From positions 1 to 14,636 of the forward strand of contig JAITMW010000109.1 in assembly GCA_031277155.1 (NCBI GenBank): a stretch of 14,636 nucleotides of DNA, in the 5' to 3' direction. The stretch comes from Clostridiales bacterium (GTDB lineage Bacteria > Bacillota > Clostridia > Lachnospirales > WRAX01). Made by a program: the position numbers and the translations under genes. Under the pieces are notes generated by a model. It was not told the origin of the DNA and did no database searches. It worked only from the letters and a program-made list of their open reading frames with translations. Below are positions 1-9,200 of this stretch, piece after piece; the stretch's first letter is position 1, and each line of letters opens with the position of its first letter.

Positions 1-2
1 AA

Positions 3-3000
3 GGCCAGGCCACCCTGTCTTGGGGTATTCCACAAGAAAACCAGCTGGACAGGCTTGTTTTCCCCCTTCGCAGATGGGTGCCGGTGACGCATATCCCGCC
101 CACCCCGCCCACCGGCGGCTATTTTGTCAACGACATTGTCGTTATGCATTTGCTGCGGGCGGGAGAAAACGAGATGTGGGTGGAATACCGGGTTTTTAGC
201 CAATCTGCCGCAAATTGGACAGAAGGCTTTACCGTCGCCAACGAGCGTACAGACCTCTATAACCATTTCAAGATAAATTACGGCACCCTTGGCCCTGAGG
301 ATGATTACAGATATCTTATGCACGACCACGGATATTGGATATCCCACATGAACCTCATCGACCCTGTTATTACGCCGCCGGCTGTGTTTAATCCAAACCG
401 CATAGCCTCTGTAGAGCGTGAGCTTATCACCAACGACCCTACCCATAACCGCGACTTCGGCGGCCCGTTGCATTTAATTAACGACCCGGCGCTTGTTCCG
501 CCCCTGCCGCCTGTCAGCATGGGTGCCCAGCAGCAGCCCTTTTTCCGCATACAGCGCGGCGGCGGCTTCTCCTTCAGCTTACAGCCCGGGCTGGCTGTGG
601 ACCAGTCTGCGGCACATTCTGTGCATTTTGTGTGGGATGACGAATTTGACCTTACAGGCAATACATTTATCATGACCACGGGCGGCCTGATGCCCGGGGC
701 CTTTTACGAGTTCAGACTAAACAGGAGCTTCCCAATAGATTGGATGGACCCTGCCTTACCGGCGTTGGTGTGGCCAACCCCGCCCCATGTCCCTCCCGCG
801 TCCCCAACAAATCCATTTACCCTTATAAATATACCTGCAACTCCAATTGCCGTGCAAAGGGCTTTTACGGGCTTTATGACGTCCACCGTGCCGCTGGCGC
901 AGCATAGAGAGGTAGAGACGACGGTGCAGCCCTGGCACATTGGGCGCACCGGCCATTTTGACTATCTTTGGCGGCATCCCGAAGCGCCCTGGGGGCCACC
1001 AGACTACACAGACAGAAAATATATTTTGACGAGGGGTGATAATGTTGCTGCGGGTTTGGCGGGTTATACCAATTGGGACCTTCCGGGCTTTCCACGTCCA
1101 AACGACCCCACATTTATGGACCCATTGTGGCATCCATGGAACCAGCTGGACCACACCCACCCCGTCCATGCCGGCATCAATGACTTTTTGCCCGGCTTTG
1201 CGGGCACCAGGGCAATAAACGCAAGACCCGAATTGGAGCCGCTGGGCGGCTTTCCCAGCAATATGCTCAGGGTGCGGGTGGAGATTCCTTTGAGATTTGT
1301 GTCCGAAGCAGACCCCGCCGCCCCCGGCGGCGTCCACCAAGCGTGGGAACGTATGGATGCCAGCGAGTTTGCGGCCATGTCCTTCAATTTTAATATTGAT
1401 TTGCAAATTCCGCCGAATATTCGCACCAGCTTTGCATATCAAAATATTTTTGGTGGCTATGGGGGGGCCAGCCCGCCCTCAAGGGCGGACAACGGCGCGC
1501 CGCCTTTTATTCCTCTGGCCGACACCGCGTGGCGCACCGCAATGGATGGCACAGAACACATCGGAACAGACTTTTATATAATGGGGCTGGAACCAAGCCG
1601 CCTTTTCCCGCATTTTCATTTGGAGATATTGCCGCCTTCCATGGCCATTTTGCGTCCCGGCATGGCTGATGTTGTCGCCGGGGACAACCAGGGCGGAGGC
1701 AGCAGATTTCCCGTTGACAATGTGCATACCTTCCTGGAATATGACGTTGTGTTTATAGGCGGCAGGTTTCATGTGCGCATCTTCCCCTTTGTTGATGCCC
1801 ATGGCGACTATATCGTCCTTACAAACACTTTGATAACGGCACCGCACAGAAGCAACGGCCGGGATGTGTTGTTTATCCCGCTGTATCCCGGGGGGCCTCC
1901 TTCCCATGTGCAGGTGCGCTTTATGCCGTCTTTGCCGGCCATGGATGACCTATATTCGCAGGTGATGGTGTTTACACCCGTGTCTGACCGCCATATTTTT
2001 ACGGAGCCCGCCAATTTTGTGCTGCACCCCGACAACCCGCCGCTGACATTTTATGACCCCAACAACGAAAACGAGGCCATTTTCAGCGTGGATGTGGGTT
2101 GGGATTTGGCCACGGTGCAGCAGCTTTTGGAATATTTCCAAGAGGTTGCGCCGGGCAGAGGGCCGGGCAATACCTTTGGCCCTGACGCACCGGGATGGGT
2201 GCAGCCGCCAAGCTGGCAGCTTCCGCTTGGCGCAAGGCCCGCTTCACCCGGCAATCTGGCGCATCAAGAATGGTTTCTGCCCGAAGATGAGCTGATTTTC
2301 ACATATCTTCTTCATTCGCGCCTAAATCCGTGGGATGAGGAAGGGCAGCCCTTTGCCTTTGTGGATGTCATCATAACATTGGAAAGGGATGGCCTTGGCA
2401 ATCCCACCCACTTTGAATGGGAATTTGATATACGCGAATTTATAGACCCGCCCGTGTTTCAGGTGCTTGCGGACCCGCCGCCCACAATGGCGGTGCCTTT
2501 GCCCGGCTTTGTATATGTGACCAAAACGGCGCCTTTTACACATTCGGCACTTGTGCTGGACCAATTTGGCCTGCCATATACCGCATCAACACCTGTCATC
2601 ACATGGCAAATCTCCAATATATCAGGCGGCACGGCCACAATTGACCAAAATACGGGCGTTGTTACGGCCAGCGGCCCTTCTGTTGAATATACCGTTACGG
2701 CCACGGCCGAGTTTGCCGCCTATGGCATAAATCGCACCAGGTCTCTTGTTGTAACAAACCCGGCGGCTTTGACGGCGCCCACAGGCATCAGCATTACGTC
2801 GCCTCCCGACACCGTTTTTCAAAACCAGACGGAGACATTTGCCGCCGCTGTGGCGCCGGCACCGGCCTTGCAAAATGTGAGATGGGAAGTGACGTCCGCT
2901 GCGTCGCCCGGGCAGACTGTGCCCGGCGCCACCATAACGCAGGGCGGCGTGCTTTTTGTGACCCGTGATGTAGAGGCGGGCACACAGCTTGTTATCACCG

Positions 3001-6000
3001 CAAGGACAAACAGCCTTGGTTCTGCCGTGTTTAGCGCGTCCCATACGGTGACGGTGGCTGTGCCGGAGCGCAGCCAAACCATAAGCGGCATAACCATGGA
3101 CGACACAATACGTATTGGCGTTGGACCCGGCGGCGTGCCCGGCGGCGACATACGCCTTAGCATGATAGCGTCCAGAGTGGGCGTGACCGTGCCGCCGCTG
3201 CCGCATTTCTTCAATTTTCCTGAAATTTATCACATAACGGCGCAGCTGTTTGACATAAACGCCAATGATAACAGGGCCGTGCCAATCAGGCCGCCCCTGC
3301 CGGAATCCAATCACCAGCCTATGACGCTGGATGCCCCTGCCGAGCCGCAATTTCCCCCGCCGCAAAATTTGCGCGCCTGGGTGGATGAGGACGACGAAGA
3401 CGACCCATACATCATAGGCGGCTATTTTGACATGGCCTTTGATGTGCCCCTGTCGCGCATACGGCATTATATTGACAGCGCTCCCCGCAGAGGGGCGGAT
3501 GTGGATGTCACCCTTCGCGTATTTATCTCCGAAAGCCAGGATGCCATACACGCCATCACCGGCATGGCCGGCGACCAAAGGATTGGCACCGGCACAAATG
3601 CCGCTACGCTGATACCCGTAACCGCCAGCGCAAACGGCGTGCCCCAAATTCTTGCGCCATTTTCAGACAGCGGAAATCTGGAGGCCCTTCGCGCCGGTCC
3701 CGTCGCATTTGAAGTGGACCTAAGCGCCGCCATGCTTTTCAGCGATGAAATGACGCTTTCCCAGGTATTTAAGCTGCATGGGCTGGACAGAAACAGACAA
3801 TATTTCATTACGATGGACGCCGTTGCCCTGTGGCATACTGTGCCCGAATATCTAAATCCTTCTACCACAACGAATATTGCGGGCATCACCACCATGGGCG
3901 ACCTGGCACCACCTGACCCCGATGGTATGAGGCCGTCTATGCCGCAGGATTTGCGGGTGGACGACATAACGGTGTCCAGCGCGGACCTTTCCTGGCTGCC
4001 TGTGGCACCCTTGACGTCCGAAGGCGGGCAAATACGCTATCAGGTATTGCGTATGCGCGCCGACCAACTGCCTGACGAGCTTTTGGACAGGCATGACTTC
4101 AACATGACGCGGGTTTTGGCAGAAATTAACGAGCTTGGCCTGTCAAATCCCGAGGCGCTGCTGATAACGCAAGGCACAGGCCCCGGATATAACGAGGTGC
4201 GCAGCTATATCACAGGCGTGGCAGGCCCCATAGGCGACATTGCGCCCGGATTTTTGCTGCGCCACGGCACCCTTGACCCTGACGACCCCAATGACACGGA
4301 GGAGCGCGTAATTTTCCGGGACACCAACCTTTCGCCCAACACATTGTATTTCTATTATGTGCGCACCGTGTGGCACACCCCCGGCGGCATGACATATTCT
4401 GCTTGGGTTGGCGTGTCCGTCACCACAAGTCTGGTAGACCCGCCGGAAAACCTGCGCAGAGAATTTGCGCCTTGGATTGGCGGCGCCGTGTGGCAAGATT
4501 TTGACCCCCGCTTCCAATTTGTGATACGTTTTGACGCCCCTGTGGGCACGCTGGATGCCCACGGCACGCTGTATGATTTCCAATATTCCTTGAGAGAGGG
4601 CGACGCCCCGTGGGAAGACCCGGCGCGACTGACCGGCGCCATGCTGCTGGAGCGCATACCGACGCCGGGGCGCGAAGGCTTCTATCAATTCACGTATTTA
4701 ATCAGCGGCCTGCTGCCCGGCACCCAATACAGCATACGCGTGCGCACCATGGACCTTATTAACGGGGATTATTCCATGTATTCCAACATAGCCACCACGC
4801 GCACCGATACCGACCAGGACACCATTGACCGCGAGAGGGATTTGGCCAATTTGCATCAATACCTGCGGGATTTAATCGCGGAATTTATCCGACAGCATCA
4901 TTGGACGGCGCAAAACAGCCTCAATGTGTTTTCCGCGGTATATCGCCCGTCAATGGTGAACAATCTTGTGGAAACAAATGGTTCTATGATAAGGCTGGCC
5001 ATGACAGGGCAGAATATCAATATATACTATCTGCCCCAGGCGCTGTTTTTGCGCACATGGCAAGCAGAGCGCGGCTTTATCATCGCCAGGGACGACATGG
5101 AAATTGCCATACCCTCCCATGCCTTTAACATGATAGACAATGAGGCCATACTGCAAGCCCAGCAGCGCATAAGGGACGTGCCCGGCGTGATGGATTATTA
5201 TGTGCGCATCACAGTGGCTTTCAGCGAGCATGGCGAAAATGTGCAGATACATGGCCGACAGCCCGCGGGGCAGGAAATTGTGTTTAGCTTTGAGGTGGTG
5301 GAAACCAGCACAACCGCGGCACAGCTGGACGAGGATATTTTGGCCGTGTTGCAGCATCGCCTTAATATCGACTATTACACACAGCCCTTTGTGGACGAGA
5401 TAAACCAAATGCTGGACAGGGAAGAATCCTATGAAGACATGGTGCGCAGATTGCATCAAATTGCCGAAAATATTCAAAATCAAATGGCGGCATATGTAAA
5501 CAGCCAGCTGCTGCCGACGCTGGACAGGGTGTATGAGGTGAATTATGTGTCCCAGCCTGTCACGGTAAGGTTGATTAACCAGCCAACCAGCGCGGTTGTA
5601 AACGGATTTCGCTTTGCCGGCGCAAATTGGGTGCAGCAAGAGGTAAATATACAGGGCGGTGCCCGCGCCATGCGCACAAGCGGCACGGGGGCTTTCGCCT
5701 TTAACATCCAAAACCTCAATTTGCCGGGCGTCAGCCAAATGCAGGGCAACGAGACCCTTACGGCATTGTTTGTGCGCTATGGCCTGCATGACTTTTTGGG
5801 AACGGATGCGGCATTTAATCTGCAAAACAACATCACCCTGCAACAGGTGCAGGGCGTTGCCGCAAGGCTGGCCGGAGCGCCCGCCGCCGCCAATCCGCAG
5901 ACATGGCTGCGCGGCCAGGGCTATATCGTGCCTGTGCGCGGCGCAAATTCGCCCGCCACAACACAAGAGGCCCTGTATATTTTGATGGCCGTGTATGAGA

Positions 6001-6212
6001 TACGCACAAACACCAATATTGCCGGGCTGCGCATTAGCAATTTCAACGCCGCGGGCAATATAAGCGGCATAGACGCGCGCTTTAGGCCCTCCATACAAGC
6101 GGCCTTCGAGCTAAACCTATACACCAACGCCGATATGAATCCCACCGCACCCATTTCGGTGGAGGACGTATTAAGGATGATATTGGCCATAAATCAGCGG
6201 GTGCCGTTGTAA
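3..6212 (+). CDS. Giant secreted surface protein with Ig-like, Fn3 and SLH-like domains (5' partial)
   Basis: The frame is open from base 3 with no stop upstream of the first GTG (78), and the codons before it read like the rest of the protein (an ATLSW Fn3-type strand). The gene therefore begins outside the window, and signal peptide and start are not seen. The first ~800 residues are beta-rich, proline- and aromatic-rich, with Fn3-like fragments such as GGLMPGAFYEFRL. Two Ig-like (Big_2-like) modules follow at about 2475-2762 and 2767-3075. Fn3 modules lie at about 3355-3893, 3931-4434 (SADLSWLPV ... LSPNTLYFYYVRTV) and 4438-4806 (LLPGTQYSIRVRT). A helical linker (about 4804-4905), an unassigned region shared with the next gene, and divergent SLH-like repeats (about 5745-6209) complete it. 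I see no cysteine, LPXTG motif or C-terminal membrane segment. It is probably displayed on the cell wall for adhesion or as a surface-layer component; no catalytic motif was seen. The downstream gene starts 17 nt later. Confidence 0.85.
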   Translation, partial: GQATLSWGIPQENQLDRLVFPLRRWVPVTHIPPTPPTGGYFVNDIVVMHLLRAGENEMWVEYRVFSQSAANWTEGFTVANERTDLYNHFKINYGTLGPEDDYRYLMHDHGYWISHMNLIDPVITPPAVFNPNRIASVERELITNDPTHNRDFGGPLHLINDPALVPPLPPVSMGAQQQPFFRIQRGGGFSFSLQPGLAVDQSAAHSVHFVWDDEFDLTGNTFIMTTGGLMPGAFYEFRLNRSFPIDWMDPALPALVWPTPPHVPPASPTNPFTLINIPATPIAVQRAFTGFMTSTVPLAQHREVETTVQPWHIGRTGHFDYLWRHPEAPWGPPDYTDRKYILTRGDNVAAGLAGYTNWDLPGFPRPNDPTFMDPLWHPWNQLDHTHPVHAGINDFLPGFAGTRAINARPELEPLGGFPSNMLRVRVEIPLRFVSEADPAAPGGVHQAWERMDASEFAAMSFNFNIDLQIPPNIRTSFAYQNIFGGYGGASPPSRADNGAPPFIPLADTAWRTAMDGTEHIGTDFYIMGLEPSRLFPHFHLEILPPSMAILRPGMADVVAGDNQGGGSRFPVDNVHTFLEYDVVFIGGRFHVRIFPFVDAHGDYIVLTNTLITAPHRSNGRDVLFIPLYPGGPPSHVQVRFMPSLPAMDDLYSQVMVFTPVSDRHIFTEPANFVLHPDNPPLTFYDPNNENEAIFSVDVGWDLATVQQLLEYFQEVAPGRGPGNTFGPDAPGWVQPPSWQLPLGARPASPGNLAHQEWFLPEDELIFTYLLHSRLNPWDEEGQPFAFVDVIITLERDGLGNPTHFEWEFDIREFIDPPVFQVLADPPPTMAVPLPGFVYVTKTAPFTHSALVLDQFGLPYTASTPVITWQISNISGGTATIDQNTGVVTASGPSVEYTVTATAEFAAYGINRTRSLVVTNPAALTAPTGISITSPPDTVFQNQTETFAAAVAPAPALQNVRWEVTSAASPGQTVPGATITQGGVLFVTRDVEAGTQLVITARTNSLGSAVFSASHTVTVAVPERSQTISGITMDDTIRIGVGPGGVPGGDIRLSMIASRVGVTVPPLPHFFNFPEIYHITAQLFDINANDNRAVPIRPPLPESNHQPMTLDAPAEPQFPPPQNLRAWVDEDDEDDPYIIGGYFDMAFDVPLSRIRHYIDSAPRRGADVDVTLRVFISESQDAIHAITGMAGDQRIGTGTNAATLIPVTASANGVPQILAPFSDSGNLEALRAGPVAFEVDLSAAMLFSDEMTLSQVFKLHGLDRNRQYFITMDAVALWHTVPEYLNPSTTTNIAGITTMGDLAPPDPDGMRPSMPQDLRVDDITVSSADLSWLPVAPLTSEGGQIRYQVLRMRADQLPDELLDRHDFNMTRVLAEINELGLSNPEALLITQGTGPGYNEVRSYITGVAGPIGDIAPGFLLRHGTLDPDDPNDTEERVIFRDTNLSPNTLYFYYVRTVWHTPGGMTYSAWVGVSVTTSLVDPPENLRREFAPWIGGAVWQDFDPRFQFVIRFDAPVGTLDAHGTLYDFQYSLREGDAPWEDPARLTGAMLLERIPTPGREGFYQFTYLISGLLPGTQYSIRVRTMDLINGDYSMYSNIATTRTDTDQDTIDRERDLANLHQYLRDLIAEFIRQHHWTAQNSLNVFSAVYRPSMVNNLVETNGSMIRLAMTGQNINIYYLPQALFLRTWQAERGFIIARDDMEIAIPSHAFNMIDNEAILQAQQRIRDVPGVMDYYVRITVAFSEHGENVQIHGRQPAGQEIVFSFEVVETSTTAAQLDEDILAVLQHRLNIDYYTQPFVDEINQMLDREESYEDMVRRLHQIAENIQNQMAAYVNSQLLPTLDRVYEVNYVSQPVTVRLINQPTSAVVNGFRFAGANWVQQEVNIQGGARAMRTSGTGAFAFNIQNLNLPGVSQMQGNETLTALFVRYGLHDFLGTDAAFNLQNNITLQQVQGVAARLAGAPAAANPQTWLRGQGYIVPVRGANSPATTQEALYILMAVYEIRTNTNIAGLRISNFNAAGNISGIDARFRPSIQAAFELNLYTNADMNPTAPISVEDVLRMILAINQRVPL

Positions 6213-6229
6213 AGCGATAGGGGGATACT

Positions 6230-9200
6230 ATGAAAAACAGACTTAAAAGAATTTTGGCATCGGTCCTGGCCATGCTGTTTGTGTGGGGGGCCTGGCCCAC
6301 CGCGCTGATTGCCAATGACCAGCTGCCGGTGAACAATCTTTGGATTGTACACCAGACGCCGTTAAGCAGCCAAAACTATACCTTCAGGCTGCAATGGGGA
6401 CGGCCGCTTCCCGCCGGAGTGCCTTTAACCGCCCCGGGAAACTTTTTGGGCAGCCCCAATAACCCCGGAGGTTTGGCCACATCGGTGCTTGACGCCGCGG
6501 GAATTGCCCAGGCCCATGCCGCCTGGCTTCAACACAGGGCCACCAACTATAGCGTTATGCGCAGGGACGCGTCATATTGGCCCCCCGCGACATCCACATG
6601 GGTTAATGTCGGCGAGGTGTCCACTATTGAAAACAGCCCCAGCTTTCAATATGTAAACAACAATTTGCCCTCGGTTGAAAGGATGCGAAACGGCCGCATT
6701 TACGGCTTTCGCATAGACGCCCGCCACTATCACAGGTTTGAAGCCATTCCGCCGTTGATTGGCCATACAGAATTTCCCATTTCTGCCCAAGGAAGCACGG
6801 AAGCGCTGTTTTTGACGGATTTGGAAGTTATGGCACGGGGCGAAGGCAACGAATTGACAGTGGAATGGAGCCGTCCGACCCTTGACGGCAATGTGGACCC
6901 ATTTACGGGCTATCGCATCTTTTTCGCGCCGGGGGGTGCTGCCGTCACCAATATTTTTGCGCAAAATTCCGAGACTGTGACCATAGGCGACCCCAGACTG
7001 ACTATAGACGGCGACATGTATCGCTTTACATTTACGACGGCGCCCGGCACGCTTATTCCCGGGGCCATGTTTGCCGTGGCCGTAGAGCCCATGATAGGCA
7101 ACGCCACCCGCCGCACAGTCCCCTCTCTTAGGGATGCCTTTACGCCCCGCGGGGACCTGCATTACACCATGAACGAATATCGCACAAACAGCGCCTTCAT
7201 ACGTCCGCGCTTCATATACACGCCCGTCGGGCTGAATTTGCTGCAATTAAGCTGGGACACGCCCATGGACGCACAGCGGGTAGAATTGTGGATGCGACCG
7301 GACAATGTAGATGCCGCCGCCCTTCTTGGCTCGATTTCGGGCACCGCAACCCAAGTCATAAATTATTGGCTGACGCAAAGGCCCAATATTGTAACATATT
7401 TTTATCTGCGCATTTATCGAGACGGCATCGAGGTGGAAGAGCTGGTTTTGAGATATGACCCCAGCATCACGCCTTTTTCACCTACGCGGCCAAATATTTT
7501 GCATATAGACCACGAGCCAAAACCAGCCGTACAGCCCATCACATTAAATATCATGTGGGAGGCTTTCCACCGCGTTCCATATACCGATGCGGACCGTCAG
7601 GACTTTGACAATATGGTGGGCAGCGGCGATGCCGCAAGATATTTTGACCCCTATGTGCAATTTGAGGTGTTTATCACGGACGATTTGGACACCCTGTCAA
7701 GCCTAAGCGTCTTTGGCGACCAGCAAGTGGCGATTTTGACGCCGGAGCAGTTGGGCAGATTTTTGCATAACTGTGACGACCACGACCCCATTTGGGCCCA
7801 TGAATATGAATTTGAATTGTTCTGGGACAGCACAGCCGAAGAGCTTCGTCCCATAGAGGCCAACAAAGTGTATTATGTGCGCATAAACACCCGCCGCACC
7901 GCAATATCCACATGGCAGACATCCTGGCCCGCGTATGGAGCGCACTTTGTGCCGGGCTATGTTGATGTGCGGCCCCTTATTGTGCCTGCGCCGCCGCTGC
8001 GCATACATGATGAGGATTTGGACAATATCACCATAGCCTGGGAGCAAACCTGGCTGGAGGTATTTGACGCGGACGAATTTGTCTGGCACACACGCATTGC
8101 CGTGCGCGGCGGTTCGCTGGTTTTTGGCAACGACATCTTGGCGACGGATACGGCAATTCCGCCGCTGCACACCTTTGCAAACGCGGCCGCGCTGGAAGAT
8201 TATCTTTTCAACCAGCATGGCGGCATGGTTGTGCCTGTGCGCACCCAGCGCCTGGCAGACTATATGGGATATGAGATACATGTGCGTCCCTTTGCCGCCA
8301 TCTCTGAGGCAATGTCGCCGCCGCCCGAGGATGCCTTTGACATCTTTGTGGAAGACCTGCACAACACGCCCGGCGCCTGGACAATAATTGACCCGGAGCA
8401 AGAAGAGGGCGACAACACAATGTATTACACGATAGAAAACCTGGAGCCAAACACGACATATGCCATATTCTTCAGGCCTTTTAACCCGCGGCTGGAAAAT
8501 ACGCCGGAAAGAAACGCCTGGTGGCCCACATTGCTGCTGGGCACCACCACGGCGGAGCGGGACGAAATTGACATTATACCCACAGTGCCCATTTTGACGC
8601 CGGATACGGCGGGGGATGTGTGGCTGCGCTTTGGCCTGCGGCCATATACAAATCCGCCGCTGCGCTATGAATTCAGAATAAGTGAATTTGCCGATTTTGA
8701 AACGGCTTGGGAGCTTGAGCCCATACGCGAAGACATGTTTGCCAGAGACGGCCACCAGTGGCGGCGCTTTGCGGCAACACAGCTCTTCCCGGAGACGACA
8801 TATTATATCTGGGCCAGGGCCGTCGGCACGGCGGCGGACGGCAGCTATCGTTATTCGCTGTGGTCCAACCCCATCGCGATGCAGACGACGCCTATAATGA
8901 TACCCGACCCGCCGAGGGGCCTGGGCATCGCCAGCCAGCATGATGTGCATATAATCAACCTGGAAAACGAGACGGACCTTTCGCCTGTGGAGCCAAACGC
9001 CATGATTATCACATGGCTGCCCCATCCCGGCGACACAAATATGCCCATAGATATGCAGGACGGCGCCATGGGCACGGAAATTTTGGGCAGCCCCAATATT
9101 TTACATTCATATCTTGTGCGCTTTCCGGAGCTTGCCGCCAACAGGCCGTATTATGTGCGCGCCAGGACGATTTACAGCATACATCGCGAAGGCATTAGCG

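Noticed and set aside
2622..3647. 341-codon open frame on the minus strand
   Set aside because: Antisense to the Ig-like modules of the first gene, with a low-complexity basic translation and no motif.
4950..6098. 382-codon open frame on the minus strand
   Set aside because: Antisense to the strongly coding SLH-like end of the first gene; composition is unlike a real protein.
7703..9025. 440-codon open frame on the minus strand
   Set aside because: It lies wholly inside the second surface-protein gene, is rich in His, Arg, Gly and Cys with no domain-like pattern, and the plus frame is clearly coding. It is an antisense shadow.
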